Shown: in pieces, positions 26,546 to 37,673 of the stretch | Position numbering within the stretch: the first letter of the stretch is position 1 | Layout: the number at the start of each line of letters is the position of its first letter | From: Saprospiraceae bacterium | Lineage (GTDB): Bacteria; Bacteroidota; Bacteroidia; Chitinophagales; Saprospiraceae | NCBI GenBank assembly: GCA_021738725.1 | Contig: JAIPBE010000001.1 | Location: 124,001-188,000, forward strand | Direction: 5' to 3' | DNA: 64,000 bases | Program-made: the position numbers and the translations under genes | The notes under the pieces: generated by a model | Databases searched by the model: none | What the model was told of the DNA's origin: nothing | What the model saw: the letters and a program-made list of their open reading frames with translations, nothing else

Positions 26546-27937
26546 GTGGATCACTTCACCGTAAGCGGCAGCTGCGGCCTCCATGATCGCTTCACTCATG
26601 GTGGGATGGGGATGGATGGATTTAATGATTTCATGTCCGGTGGTTTCCAGATTCCGGGCCACTACCACTTCTGCAATCATCTCTGTGACATTGCTGCCGA
26701 TCATATGAGCGCCGAGGAACTCCCCGTATTTAGCATCAAAGATCACCTTGACAAAACCCTCTTTTGCTCCGGAAGCACTGGCCTTTCCGGATGCTGAAAA
26801 CGGAAATTTACCCACTTTGATCTCCAGTCCTGCAGCCTTCGCTGCTTCTTCTGTCATGCCGACGGAAGCCACCTCCGGGTTGCAATAAGTGCAAGATGGA
26901 ATATTAGTATAATCGATCGGTTCTACATACAGCCCGGCGATCTTTTCCACACACAGAATACCTTCAGCACTAGCGACATGCGCCAGGGCCGGCCCTGGGA
27001 CGACATCCCCGATCGCATATACACCGGGCACATTCGTCTGGTACCATTCATCAACCTGGATCATACCGCGATCCGTTTTGATACCCAATTCTTCCAATCC
27101 GATCTTTTCTGTGTTCGGGGTCACGCCTGCTGCGGAAAGGACGATATCGCATTCCAGGATCTGTTCAGAGCCATCTTTCCGGCTTTTGACAGTGACCTTA
27201 CATGATTTTCCCGAGGTGTCAACCTTTTCTACAGAGCTGTTTCCCAGTACCTGGATGCCTTTTTTCTTGAAAATTTTTCCCAATTCTCTGGAAATGTCGG
27301 CATCCTCTCGAGGAACAAGACCATTTTCCATAAATTCGACCACCGTCACTTCAGTGCCGATGCTATGATAGAAATAGGCAAATTCAACACCGATGGCACC
27401 GGCACCTACCACCACCATTTTCGCTGGCTGCACAGGCAGGCTCATGGCTTTCCTGTATTCGATGATTTTTTCACCATCGATCTTCAGACTTGGCAATTCC
27501 TTCGCTCTGCCTCCTGTGGCAATAATGATGTTTGTCGCATCATATGTGGTCTTTTTTCCTTCCTTATCAGTCACTTCCACCTTTTTGCCACGGACCAGAC
27601 GACCCTCACCATCTATGATTGTGATTTTGTTTTTTCGGAAGAGAAACTGGATTCCCTTGCTCATTCCATCAGCCACCCCACGCGAGCGTTGGATCATCTT
27701 ACCAAAATCAGCTTTGGCATCACTTACTGTGATCCCATATTCAGATGAATGGTTGATGTATTCAAATACCTGAGCACTCTTCAGCAGTGCTTTTGTAGGG
27801 ATGCAGCCCCAGTTCAGACAAATACCACCGAGTGATTCCCGTTCGACTACAGCGACATTCATTCCCAGCTGGGAAGCACGGATCGCTGCCACATAGCCCC
27901 CGGGGCCACTACCGATTACAATGAGATCATATTGCAT
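26540..27937 (-). CDS. lpdA: Dihydrolipoyl dehydrogenase (E3)
   Basis: FAD enzyme that reoxidises lipoamide in pyruvate and 2-oxoacid dehydrogenase and glycine cleavage complexes. From the ATG at 27937 it has 465 residues. FAD-binding GSGPGGYVAA, redox disulfide C40/C45 in GGICLNWGCIPTK, NAD-binding GAGAIGVEFAYF, YAIGDV and the C-terminal base pair HPHPTMSEA are all present. The frame extends 43 codons upstream but the TATATTTG element at 27963-27970 lies there, so the shorter start is right. Confidence 0.97.
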   Translation of the reverse strand: MQYDLIVIGSGPGGYVAAIRASQLGMNVAVVERESLGGICLNWGCIPTKALLKSAQVFEYINHSSEYGITVSDAKADFGKMIQRSRGVADGMSKGIQFLFRKNKITIIDGEGRLVRGKKVEVTDKEGKKTTYDATNIIIATGGRAKELPSLKIDGEKIIEYRKAMSLPVQPAKMVVVGAGAIGVEFAYFYHSIGTEVTVVEFMENGLVPREDADISRELGKIFKKKGIQVLGNSSVEKVDTSGKSCKVTVKSRKDGSEQILECDIVLSAAGVTPNTEKIGLEELGIKTDRGMIQVDEWYQTNVPGVYAIGDVVPGPALAHVASAEGILCVEKIAGLYVEPIDYTNIPSCTYCNPEVASVGMTEEAAKAAGLEIKVGKFPFSASGKASASGAKEGFVKVIFDAKYGEFLGAHMIGSNVTEMIAEVVVARNLETTGHEIIKSIHPHPTMSEAIMEAAAAAYGEVIHL

Positions 27938-27962
27938 AGTCAAATCAGATTTGAAGTGGCCG

Positions 27963-27970
27963 CAAATATA
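27963..27970 (-). promoter_or_regulatory. -7 promoter element of lpdA (TATATTTG)
   Basis: Exact TAnnTTTG match on the minus strand, 25 bases before the lpdA ATG. Confidence 0.55.
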
Positions 27971-28050
27971 GGAGTAAATGCGCGGATCATCGAAATGAGT
28001 GAACTTCGTCATTCCACTATGCGATAACCAGAATAGAGGGTTAATTTTAG

Positions 28051-29448
<1,398 letters not shown>

Positions 29449-29485
29449 ATGAGGTCTCAGCATCCTGACCCATCCATTTGTTATT

Positions 29486-30100
29486 TTAGAATGGAGAAAT
29501 CTCTTGTAAAAAGTGGAAGAATACCTGGGGGTAAAACAGAGATGTGAGCACCATACCTGAAAGGGCACCATAAAAGTGTGCATCGTGGTTGATGATACCT
29601 CGATGTTGTCTGCTGGCCCAGGAAGAATAGATCAGATAGGCTCCTGCAGCCAGGATACTATAGATCGGGATCAGACCGTATAGATAAATTGGGACCCACG
29701 GAAAAAAGAGGACATAGGCAAACAAGATTCCCGAAACAGCCCCAGAGGCTCCGACACTGGCATAGGCAGGATCGTTCCTGTGTTTCAGATAGGAGGGAAG
29801 ACTGGAAGCCACCAGGATGACCAGGTAAATGGTCGCATATCTGATTCGTCCTGTAACGACACCAGACAAGGCCATAAACTGCTGCTCGACAATATCCCCG
29901 AATTGCCACAACACAAACATATTGATCCCCAGATGTATCCAGTTGGCATGCACAAATCCGGATGTGATCCAACGATCGTATTGCTGTTGATGGGCAACTT
30001 CGTACGGCCTGTGGGCGAGCCGATAGAACAGACCACTATGATTGAAGCATTGCCAAGAAACCAGAACATTCAAAATGATCAGAACAAGGGTTACAGACAT
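29486..30100 (-). CDS. Rhomboid family intramembrane serine protease
   Basis: 204 residues with about six membrane segments. HANWIHLGINMFVLWQFG is the rhomboid loop-1/TM2 region, S119 in GASGAVSG is the nucleophile, and H175 in NHDAHFYGALSG the base. So the catalytic dyad is intact. It is 22 bases downstream of rlmH on the same strand and probably in the SWIM-rlmH-rhomboid operon. Substrate unknown. Confidence 0.93.
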   Translation of the reverse strand: MSVTLVLIILNVLVSWQCFNHSGLFYRLAHRPYEVAHQQQYDRWITSGFVHANWIHLGINMFVLWQFGDIVEQQFMALSGVVTGRIRYATIYLVILVASSLPSYLKHRNDPAYASVGASGAVSGILFAYVLFFPWVPIYLYGLIPIYSILAAGAYLIYSSWASRQHRGIINHDAHFYGALSGMVLTSLFYPQVFFHFLQEISPF

Positions 30101-30122
30101 GTTTGTTCAGAGTTGATGGTCA

Positions 30123-30581
30123 TTAATCATGGTGATATGGATGCCCATTCAGAATGGTCATCCCGCGATAAAGTTGTTCAAGAAAAACAATTCTCGCCAG
30201 TTGATGGTTGAACGTCAACGAAGAGAGGGATAACAACCCTGCAGAACGGGATTTGATCTCGTCTTTAAATCCATAGGCTCCACCGAGAATGAAGATCAAT
30301 CGTTTGGGGGACTTCAGGCGCAGTTGGTCCAGATATGAGGCAAAGCCTCTGGAATTAAAATGTTCACCTTGTTCATCCAGCAGGATGATCATATCGCCGG
30401 GCAGAATTTTTTTTAACAGATGGCTGCCTTCTCTTTCGAGAGCATCCGCCCCTGTTCCACCGTCTTTCAGGATATCCAGTTTGATGGGAAGAAGAGGTCG
30501 CAGCCTTTTTTCATAGAAAGCGACGCCTTCCCGGATGAATCCATCCCAATGTTTACCTGTAAACCACACTTCTGTTGTCAT
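30123..30581 (-). CDS. rlmH: 23S rRNA (pseudouridine1915-N3)-methyltransferase RlmH
   Basis: A 152-residue SPOUT-class methyltransferase acting on 70S ribosomes. The C-terminal trefoil knot is recognisable: IILLDEQGEHFNSRGFA, FILGGAYGF and LTFNHQLARIVFLEQLYRGMTILNGHPYHH. The ATG overlaps the stop of the SWIM gene (ATGA). Confidence 0.96.
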   Translation of the reverse strand: MTTEVWFTGKHWDGFIREGVAFYEKRLRPLLPIKLDILKDGGTGADALEREGSHLLKKILPGDMIILLDEQGEHFNSRGFASYLDQLRLKSPKRLIFILGGAYGFKDEIKSRSAGLLSLSSLTFNHQLARIVFLEQLYRGMTILNGHPYHHD

Positions 30582-32254
30582 AATCGGTTGGTCGATGATT
30601 GTTCGGTTTCATCCAACAATTGTGGGCGATGCGGATAACGGTTTTTCAGATGGTGCACCAGATCGGATACTGCAGAGGTCAATCCTTGCTGAGACAAGAG
30701 TGACAGGACCTGTTGAATGATGCGTTTTGCCTGGGGCCCGACGTGCTGGTCCAGATATCCTTCCAGGAATCGAGTCACAAGTGGTGGGTAGTTTTCAGAT
30801 AAACGGGTCACCATCTCTTCCGCATAGTGCTCCAGAAGTCTGAAGGACCCACTGTGAATGATGCGCTGTGACAAGGCTTTCCATGAACTGGCTCGATGCA
30901 GGACGATGCAGGCAATCCGGTGGTGTTCGAATGTTTGTCCTGTCTCAAGAGCGGATAGCAGGGCTCGATCCAGTTTTTTTAATTGTGCCGTTGTCAGATA
31001 GTTTGTGACAAAATGGACATCCTTTTCGGCGAGGTTGTTGAGGATGAGCTTTTCGGCTAGTGGGAGAATGGAAGCACCATGATGCAATTCCCATAAAAGT
31101 TGGATCTGCAAACGGATCAATTCTGCATTTGCAGGGAACATTGCTCTACCGGTTTCCAGGATACGTTGACTGCCTTCAAAATCACCATTCTCCATCAGGG
31201 AAGTTGCCAATCGTTCATAAAAGGAAGGGGCCATGCGGGGGAGATCCAGTCTGAGCAGCCAGTCGGAGTGTCGATCGGTTTCCAGCAGATTTTGATAATA
31301 GACCAATACAAGGGGTTCCGGGTTGATGGTCAATGGATTGCCGGATTGTAAAAGGGATTGGATCAGTTGGCGAATGTCCGTCCGAGCCTCTGGGAAACCA
31401 GCATACGCCTGAATATAGATCAGTGTCTGATGGGCCGCTTCCTCCTCGCCCTGCTGAACCATGTTCTGAAGGAAACTGGCTAAAAACTGAAACCGTGGTT
31501 GATCCGGTCTCAGGTCTATCTGCGACTCTTCTTCATCCAGGATCTGAATGATGCTTCTGATCAACAGGGTTCGTAAGCGAACCGAATCCACATGATGGAG
31601 GAGGCCAGCCATGTATTCGAGAATGGCAAATCCCGGGGCCTCCTTGCCTAGTTGAAGCAGGCCTCTTGACTGGGCAAAGACCTGTCGGAACAATCGCTGT
31701 ATCTCCTGCAGGTGCTTGGGTTCCGTGTCCAATTGCCCATCTGCATCCTGATAGGGGTGGAGCAAGGCAGCCAGGTAATGAGCTGGATCCGATTCATTGA
31801 TCCTGGTAAAAAAGCGTGCTTTGAGCGCCTGTGAGAAAGCCGGTTCATCCTTGGCCCAATCCCGGACAAATTGCTGCAGATCCGTATCCGACACTCTGTG
31901 AAGCAAGGTCCTCAGCTGCAGGGCAGGCATCGCCGCTTCCCGTTGCTGGCGGACAGCCTCCTGCTGTTGATCCCGAAATCCTCTCAACATGAGAAGAACA
32001 GCAATTAAATGGGGGCATGGAAGACGTTTGATACCCAGGGAGCAGCCACATGAGAATTCCTGCACGCGTTCACCTCGGAGGTAGACTTCGATCTCATAGA
32101 CAGTCTCCATCCGCACGTTAGCTTGCCAAAGCCCCTTGTCCACTTCCCGAAGTTGTTCTACTCGTCCCTCACGGAAATATTGTTCCCCGATCAGGAATGT
32201 CCCCTCCTGGATCTGACGTTCAAGATGTTTTAGTTGGATTTTTGGTTTTGGCAT
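30578..32254 (-). CDS. SWIM zinc finger protein with helical repeat tail
   Basis: 558 residues. Residues about 65-90 hold the SWIM finger CGCSLGIKRLPCPHL (CxC...CxH), which binds zinc and probably nucleic acid or protein. The remaining 450 residues are helical and look like tetratrico-type repeats. SWIM proteins of this layout often accompany SNF2 helicases, but none is nearby. The ATG at 32254 is chosen because a TAAATTTG element lies at 32276-32283, inside the longer frame to 32362. Confidence 0.85.
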   Translation of the reverse strand: MPKPKIQLKHLERQIQEGTFLIGEQYFREGRVEQLREVDKGLWQANVRMETVYEIEVYLRGERVQEFSCGCSLGIKRLPCPHLIAVLLMLRGFRDQQQEAVRQQREAAMPALQLRTLLHRVSDTDLQQFVRDWAKDEPAFSQALKARFFTRINESDPAHYLAALLHPYQDADGQLDTEPKHLQEIQRLFRQVFAQSRGLLQLGKEAPGFAILEYMAGLLHHVDSVRLRTLLIRSIIQILDEEESQIDLRPDQPRFQFLASFLQNMVQQGEEEAAHQTLIYIQAYAGFPEARTDIRQLIQSLLQSGNPLTINPEPLVLVYYQNLLETDRHSDWLLRLDLPRMAPSFYERLATSLMENGDFEGSQRILETGRAMFPANAELIRLQIQLLWELHHGASILPLAEKLILNNLAEKDVHFVTNYLTTAQLKKLDRALLSALETGQTFEHHRIACIVLHRASSWKALSQRIIHSGSFRLLEHYAEEMVTRLSENYPPLVTRFLEGYLDQHVGPQAKRIIQQVLSLLSQQGLTSAVSDLVHHLKNRYPHRPQLLDETEQSSTNRL

Positions 32255-32275
32255 GGATGGGCCGGAATAAAACCT

Positions 32276-32283
32276 CAAATTTA
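32276..32283 (-). promoter_or_regulatory. -7 promoter element of the SWIM-rlmH-rhomboid operon (TAAATTTG)
   Basis: Exact TAnnTTTG match on the minus strand, 21 bases before the ATG; a TTTG lies 25 bases further upstream (plus-strand CAAA at 32309-32312), a rather long spacing. Confidence 0.5.
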
Positions 32284-32335
32284 CACGTTCGCCAGTTGGT
32301 ATGCTTACCAAACAGGTGATAAATAGGGATTCGTC

Positions 32336-32836
32336 ATGAAGGAATTGTTCCTGGTCAGACATGCAAAATCAAGTTGGGACTATCCCGACTTGCAAGATAT
32401 CGAGCGTCCTCTGGGTGCCCGAGGAAAACGGGATGCTCCATTTATGGCAGAGATCATTCGCGAGAAGGGGGTGCATCCCGACAAGCTTGTCAGCAGTACG
32501 GCAAGAAGAGCACAGGATACGGCACTGTATTTTGGCAAAGCGTTTGATCGTCCAGTATGGGATATCGAATTGGTCGATCAGATCTATGAAGCATTCCCGG
32601 ATGATCTCCAGACGGTGGTCTCTGGAATGGACAGCCAATGGGATACCGTCCTCATGTTCGGTCACAATCCCGGTTTCACCGTGTATGCCAACCGTTTTTG
32701 TCATGGTTTTCGATTTGACAATGTGCCCACTTGCGGGATTGTACACATCCGAAGTGAGGTAGATGACTGGCGAGACTTTCTTCCAGGCCAGGCGAAAGTC
32801 GAAGCCTGGTTCTTTCCAAAGGAATACAGGATATGA
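32336..32836 (+). CDS. sixA: SixA-type phosphohistidine phosphatase (histidine phosphatase family)
   Basis: 166 residues. The phosphohistidine H9 is in LVRHAKSSW and the second histidine H110 in MFGHNPGFT. The short length and KSSWD context fit SixA rather than phosphoglycerate mutases. SixA removes phosphate from histidine phosphotransfer domains. The stop overlaps the next gene (ATGA). Confidence 0.93.
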   Translation: MKELFLVRHAKSSWDYPDLQDIERPLGARGKRDAPFMAEIIREKGVHPDKLVSSTARRAQDTALYFGKAFDRPVWDIELVDQIYEAFPDDLQTVVSGMDSQWDTVLMFGHNPGFTVYANRFCHGFRFDNVPTCGIVHIRSEVDDWRDFLPGQAKVEAWFFPKEYRI

Positions 32837-33162
32837 TCCGATCGTTACTTCTGGTCATACTGGGGCTTTGCGCCTGTTCATCACCAACCCAGAAAATGGC
32901 TTTATCGGATGAACAGCTCGCCAACCTGTTTACTGATATACACGTGGCAAAAGCTGCCATCCAGAATGCTCCCCCTCATATCAGGGATTCCCTCTATGAG
33001 GCGTATTTCCTGCAAATCTGTGAGATACACGGAGTGGATCCGGATACGCTGCAACACGATATGGATGTTCTGACAACCGACCCGGAACGGATGGAACCCA
33101 TTTACACCAGAGTGGTCGATTCGCTTGAACAAATCGCCTTGCGGGCCAGAGGGAAGGATTAA
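32833..33162 (+). CDS. DUF4296 lipoprotein
   Basis: 109 residues. The N terminus MIRSLLLVILGLCAC is a lipoprotein signal peptide with C15 as the likely acylated residue. The body ALSDEQLANLFTDIHVAKAAI ... FLQICEIHGVDPDTLQHDMDVLTTDPERMEPIYTRVVDSL matches DUF4296, a Bacteroidota family of unknown role. It overlaps sixA by four bases. Confidence 0.88.
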   Translation: MIRSLLLVILGLCACSSPTQKMALSDEQLANLFTDIHVAKAAIQNAPPHIRDSLYEAYFLQICEIHGVDPDTLQHDMDVLTTDPERMEPIYTRVVDSLEQIALRARGKD

Positions 33163-33180
33163 CCTTAACTTAAACCCGTA

Positions 33181-33214
33181 TTGCGGAATGGCAGGATAGG
33201 GCCATTTACCTTTG
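33181..33214 (+). promoter_or_regulatory. Promoter of the PhoB/PhoR-like operon (TTG-N23-TACCTTTG)
   Basis: TACCTTTG at 33207-33214 is an exact -7 match; TTG at 33181-33183 may serve as the -33 box. The start codon is 24 bases downstream. Confidence 0.55.
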
Positions 33215-33237
33215 TGCTCTTGGATCAAAATACCGCT

Positions 33238-33915
33238 ATGCCAGAAAGGATCTTGATTGTAGATGATGAGCCGGATATTCTGGAGTTCATTGCCTATAAT
33301 TTAAAAAAAGAAGGATATGAGGTCCATACAGCAGCGGACGGTGGGCTGGCCCTGGAGGTAGCTGTCCAATGCGATCCTGATCTGATCCTGCTCGACATCA
33401 TGATGCCCGTGTTCGATGGGGTGGAAGTTTGCCGCCAACTGCGTGCGATGCCACAGTTCCGCCAAACAGTGATCGCCTTCCTGACTGCTCGTGATGAAGA
33501 CTATACTCAGATCGCAGCGCTGGATAGTGGCGGTGACGATTTCATCAATAAACCCATCCGTCCTAAGGTGCTCCTCAGCCGGATCAAAGCGCTGCTTCGA
33601 CGAAAGACGTCCCTTGTAGACGAATCGGATCAGATCGACATCGGCGGTGATCTGATCATCGACCGCTTGCGCTACCAGGTCCGGCTACAAGACCAGGTGA
33701 TCGACCTGCCCAAAAAGGAGTTCGAGCTCCTGGCGTATCTGGCCTCCAAGCCGGGAAGAGTGTTCAAGCGTGAAGAAATTTACCGCCATGTCTGGGGGCC
33801 TGATGTGATCGTCGGGAATCGGACGATCGATGTGCATATCCGAAAGATCAGAGAAAAGATAGGAGTGCACTATATTAAGACCGTGAAAGGCATCGGTTAC
33901 CGATTCGATTTTTAA
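33238..33915 (+). CDS. OmpR/PhoB-family response regulator
   Basis: 225 residues. The receiver domain has the acidic pair in LIVDDEPD, phospho-acceptor D53 in LILLDIMMPVFDG and Lys in INKPIRP. The winged-helix DNA-binding domain covers about 130-225 (FELLAYLASKPGRVFKREEIYRHVWG, VDVHIRKIREKIG). It is translationally coupled to the histidine kinase by TAATG. The stimulus cannot be named from sequence; the architecture is that of PhoB. The start 33238 follows the promoter. Confidence 0.95.
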   Translation: MPERILIVDDEPDILEFIAYNLKKEGYEVHTAADGGLALEVAVQCDPDLILLDIMMPVFDGVEVCRQLRAMPQFRQTVIAFLTARDEDYTQIAALDSGGDDFINKPIRPKVLLSRIKALLRRKTSLVDESDQIDIGGDLIIDRLRYQVRLQDQVIDLPKKEFELLAYLASKPGRVFKREEIYRHVWGPDVIVGNRTIDVHIRKIREKIGVHYIKTVKGIGYRFDF

Positions 33916-34964
33916 TGATCAATAAAAACCTGACTTCCTATCAGATCGCTTTGGTCGGCGCAGCCCTGGCAGCCCTGGCTGGATTTTTCCCTTTGCTGGC
34001 TTTCCAGATGGGCGGGAATCCGCCGCCCTCCTGGCTGTGGATCGCCACCCCGCTGGTCAGTTTCGTTCTTCTCTTTTTCACGTTGCGCTGGTTGATCGAT
34101 TACTTTATCTATCGACGGATCAAAGTGATCTATAAATATATCCATCAGGTCAAATCCGACCCCGCAGTCAAGCGAAACCGCTCAATGACAGATGAGACCC
34201 TTGAAAAAGCAGAAGAAAAAGTCATTGCCTGGGCGAATGAAAAAGAACAGGAGGTCAAAACCCTGCGAGCCCTGGAAACCTACCGACGGCAGTTTCTGGG
34301 GAACATCAGCCATGAATTGAAAACCCCGATCTTCAACATTCAGGGGTATTTGCATACACTGCTGGAAGGAGGATTATACGATGAGGACATCAATCATAAA
34401 TTTCTGGATCGAGCAGCGAAGAATGTAGAACGTCTCGAAACTATCGTATCTGATCTGGAGACCATCGCACAGTTGGAATCCGACCAAATGGTCTTAGAGA
34501 TCGAACCCTTCGAAATAAAGGCACTGACTCGGGAAGTGTTAGAGGATCACGAGCAAATGGCTGCGGCCAAAAACATTCGACTGGTCTTCAAAGCAGGCGC
34601 AGATGACGAGTTCATGATCATGGCCGACCGTGACCGAATTCGGCAGGTGCTCAACAACCTGGTCACGAATTCACTGAAATACGGAAAGGAGGGTGGGACG
34701 ACCAAGATCAGCTTCTACGATATGGACGACCATATCCTGGTTGAGGTCGGCGATGATGGTATCGGTATTGTCGAAAAGCACCTGAATCATGTCTTTGATC
34801 GATTCTATCGAGTGGACGTCAGCAGGTCCAGAGAATTGGGCGGATCCGGATTGGGTCTTTCCATTGTCAAGCATATTCTTGAAGCGCACAAACAGTCCAT
34901 CACAGTCCGCAGTTCAGAAGGACTGGGTACGACATTCAGCTTTACTATCCTGAAGGCAGTTTAA
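33915..34964 (+). CDS. Sensor histidine kinase, PhoR-like
   Basis: 349 residues. Two membrane segments at about 11-31 and 41-61 enclose only a very short periplasmic loop, so it senses in the membrane or with partners. The H box FLGNISHELKTPIFNI carries H133; the ATPase has VLNNLVTNSLKYG, VGDDGIGI, FDRFYRV and GGSGLGLSIVKHI. Paired with the upstream regulator through a one-base overlap. Confidence 0.95.
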   Translation: MINKNLTSYQIALVGAALAALAGFFPLLAFQMGGNPPPSWLWIATPLVSFVLLFFTLRWLIDYFIYRRIKVIYKYIHQVKSDPAVKRNRSMTDETLEKAEEKVIAWANEKEQEVKTLRALETYRRQFLGNISHELKTPIFNIQGYLHTLLEGGLYDEDINHKFLDRAAKNVERLETIVSDLETIAQLESDQMVLEIEPFEIKALTREVLEDHEQMAAAKNIRLVFKAGADDEFMIMADRDRIRQVLNNLVTNSLKYGKEGGTTKISFYDMDDHILVEVGDDGIGIVEKHLNHVFDRFYRVDVSRSRELGGSGLGLSIVKHILEAHKQSITVRSSEGLGTTFSFTILKAV

Positions 34965-35016
34965 GCCCTATGATTTGCGCATCTTTGCGCCCTGAACCCG
35001 TAGAAGGCTTTCTATT

Positions 35017-36936
35017 ATGCTTCTTGTATCTGATTTATCTCTTCATTTTGGTGACCGGACCCTCTTTAATAGCCTTTCGTTTTCGATCCAGGCCGGGGAG
35101 AAAGTTGCCCTGATCGGCCGAAATGGAACAGGCAAAACCACTTTGTTCCGTGTCCTGGCGGGCGAGATCAAACCGGATGGAGGGCGCCGAGAAGTGCCTT
35201 CCGACTGGCGCATCGGTTATCTCAGCCAGGACATTCGACCTGTCCGCACCGAAAGTGTTTGGGATATAGCGATGTCGGCATTCGAAGAGGCTCGTGGACT
35301 CGATCAGTACATGCGGGAGATCGAAGAGAAATTGACGGCCAACATCCTGGATGGTGATGACCTGGAAAAAGCCCTCATAGATCTGGAGGACGGCCATCAT
35401 CGCCTGCATGTCCTGGGCTGGGAGCAGGCGGAAGGTGAGGCGGCCAAAGTCCTGAAAGGCCTGGGATTTCAGCAATCGGATTTTCAGAAGGCCCTGTCCA
35501 CGTTCAGTGGTGGATGGCAGGTACGAGTCTGGCTGGCCAAACTCTTGTTGGAGCGGCCACAGTTTCTGATGTTGGATGAACCGACCAACCACCTGGATAT
35601 TGAAGCCATCCTGTGGCTGGAGCAATTCCTGGCCAAATCGGAAATGGCGCTCCTGCTTGTGTCGCACGATCGACGTTTTCTGGAAGCCTGCTCATCTCGC
35701 ATTATGGAGTTGCATCACGGTGATCTGGATGATTATCAGATGATCTATTCCAGATATCTGGAAGAACGGGAACTGCGATTTCAGCAAAGACAGGAAGCCG
35801 CCGAATCACAACAAAGGAAGGTCGCTCAAATGCAGGCCACTATCGACCGATTCAGAGCGAAAGCCTCTAAAGCCAGTATGGCCAAGTCCATGGAAAAGCA
35901 ACTGGCCAAAATGGAGACCATCGAAATGCCGGGAGGGGGCGACAAAACAATGAATTTGCGTTTTGCACCGTCGCCACGGTCCGGGCAGGTAGTATTTGAT
36001 GGTCGCGGCTTGAAGAAAGTTTATGGCGAGAAGATCGTATTTTCTGGAGTCGATCTGAAGATCGATCGGGGGGACCGGATAGCGTTCATCGGACAGAATG
36101 GACAAGGGAAGACCACTCTTGCCCGGATCGTTACCAAACTGCTGCCTCCGGATGGAGGTACCATTGCCGAATCCCATCAGGTCCAGATCGGTTTCTATGC
36201 CCAGGATCAATCCGAACGTCTGGATGCTAAAAAAACAGTATTGAGCTCCCTTGAAGATGAGGCGGGCCCGGAAATGCGCCCTCAGGTCAGAAAGATTCTG
36301 GGTACATTTCTTTTCTCTGGTGAAGATGTAGAGAAAAAGGTTTCTGTTTTATCTGGAGGCGAGCGAGCTCGTCTTGCTTTAGCCGAGCTGATGCTGGCAC
36401 CGATCAACCTCCTTGTGCTGGATGAACCGACCAACCACCTGGATATGGCTGCAAAGGAGGTCCTCAAACGATCGATTATGGCCTATGACGGTACGCTGTT
36501 GGTCGTCTCTCACGACCGGGATTTTCTGTCAGGCCTGTGCGACAAGATCTACTACTTTAAGGATGGTTCTATCAAGCCATTCCTGGGGGATATCGATGAA
36601 TTCCTGCGACAGCAGGCAGTGACCGATGAACGCCTGCTCGCCCAACGTTCAGAAACGGGGAAAATCAAGTCCGATGACTTGTTGGCACCCCAATCTCCGG
36701 AGTGGCAAGAGGCCAGGAAAAAGGCGAAAAAGGATCTCCAACGCTGGGAGAAAGAGGTAGAACATCTCGAACGATCCATACGGACACTGGAGCAGATTAT
36801 GGCAGAGCCCGGATTCTATGAGCGTCCGGAAGCAGCAAAAAAATCAGAAGAATATCAGACTATGAAACAGCATCTCACCCAGGCGGAACTGGAGTGGGAA
36901 CGCTGCGTGGAGCGGATGGGGCACTTTCCGGATTGA
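35017..36936 (+). CDS. ABC-F family ATPase (translation factor type)
   Basis: 639 residues with two ABC domains and no membrane segments. Walker A motifs are GRNGTGKTT and GQNGQGKTT; signatures FSGGWQVR and LSGGERAR; both Walker B are followed by DEPTNHLD. The linker between the domains is a charged helix, and the C-terminal 75 residues are coiled coil (KKDLQRWEKEVEHLERSIRTL), as in Uup/YheS-like members that act on the ribosome. Exact substrate unknown. A near-consensus CATCTTTG lies at 34980-34987. Confidence 0.95.
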   Translation: MLLVSDLSLHFGDRTLFNSLSFSIQAGEKVALIGRNGTGKTTLFRVLAGEIKPDGGRREVPSDWRIGYLSQDIRPVRTESVWDIAMSAFEEARGLDQYMREIEEKLTANILDGDDLEKALIDLEDGHHRLHVLGWEQAEGEAAKVLKGLGFQQSDFQKALSTFSGGWQVRVWLAKLLLERPQFLMLDEPTNHLDIEAILWLEQFLAKSEMALLLVSHDRRFLEACSSRIMELHHGDLDDYQMIYSRYLEERELRFQQRQEAAESQQRKVAQMQATIDRFRAKASKASMAKSMEKQLAKMETIEMPGGGDKTMNLRFAPSPRSGQVVFDGRGLKKVYGEKIVFSGVDLKIDRGDRIAFIGQNGQGKTTLARIVTKLLPPDGGTIAESHQVQIGFYAQDQSERLDAKKTVLSSLEDEAGPEMRPQVRKILGTFLFSGEDVEKKVSVLSGGERARLALAELMLAPINLLVLDEPTNHLDMAAKEVLKRSIMAYDGTLLVVSHDRDFLSGLCDKIYYFKDGSIKPFLGDIDEFLRQQAVTDERLLAQRSETGKIKSDDLLAPQSPEWQEARKKAKKDLQRWEKEVEHLERSIRTLEQIMAEPGFYERPEAAKKSEEYQTMKQHLTQAELEWERCVERMGHFPD

Positions 36937-36941
36937 CCGGC

Positions 36942-37673
36942 TTACTGCCCCCATTTCATCAATTGATTCTGCACTGCGCGCAGATCTTTCGGTAGCGGAG
37001 CCTCAAAGGTGACAACTTCTCCCGAGCGAGGATGCGTGAGCGTGATAGCAGATGCATGCAATGTGAGCCGATCGATCAAAGGCTGTTCATCGTTTGTTCG
37101 ATTCAGCCGATATTTGTGCTTGAAGGAAGAGAGGAATACGCCTTCATCTCCACCATACAACGGATCCACAGCCAGGGCGTGCCCTATATGTGCGCAATGA
37201 ACCCGGATCTGGTGGGTTCTGTCGGTGTCGATACGCACTTTCAACCAGGTGTACTGGCGAAATCGCTGGACCACTTCGTAAGCGGATCGGGATGGTTTTC
37301 CACCTTTCCAAACCCGCATTTTTCCATCGATGGCTGGATGTGGTTCGATCGGCTGGTCAATCACACCCTGATCCTCAATGATCACACCTTTCACGAGAGC
37401 ATCGTAGATCTTTGTCAGCGTTCGGGCCTCAAATTGTTTGGACACATGAGCATGGGCGTCGGCATTTCGGGTAAATACCAAAATACCGCTGGTGTCTTTG
37501 TCCAACCGATGGTTGGTCATGACATTTGGATCCTGAGCTTTCAGGATGGTGATCAGATTCGGCTTCTCCGGAACGAAACGATCTGGAAGGGTAAGAAGGC
37601 GGGCTGGTTTATTGACGACCAGAAGATCATCATCCTTGAAAATGACCTGAATATCACGTTGGAGTCTGCTCAC
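36942..37673 (-). CDS. RluA-family pseudouridine synthase
   Basis: 243 residues read from a GTG at 37673 that overlaps the stop of the upstream gene as GTGA; the ATG at 37721 is possible but would lie within that gene. The catalytic Asp is in HRLDKDTSG, VNKPARLLTLP begins the domain, and RTHQIRVHCAHIGHALAVDPLYGG is the conserved C-terminal segment. There is no S4 domain. The RNA target (rRNA or tRNA) cannot be assigned. Confidence 0.93.
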   Translation of the reverse strand: MSRLQRDIQVIFKDDDLLVVNKPARLLTLPDRFVPEKPNLITILKAQDPNVMTNHRLDKDTSGILVFTRNADAHAHVSKQFEARTLTKIYDALVKGVIIEDQGVIDQPIEPHPAIDGKMRVWKGGKPSRSAYEVVQRFRQYTWLKVRIDTDRTHQIRVHCAHIGHALAVDPLYGGDEGVFLSSFKHKYRLNRTNDEQPLIDRLTLHASAITLTHPRSGEVVTFEAPLPKDLRAVQNQLMKWGQ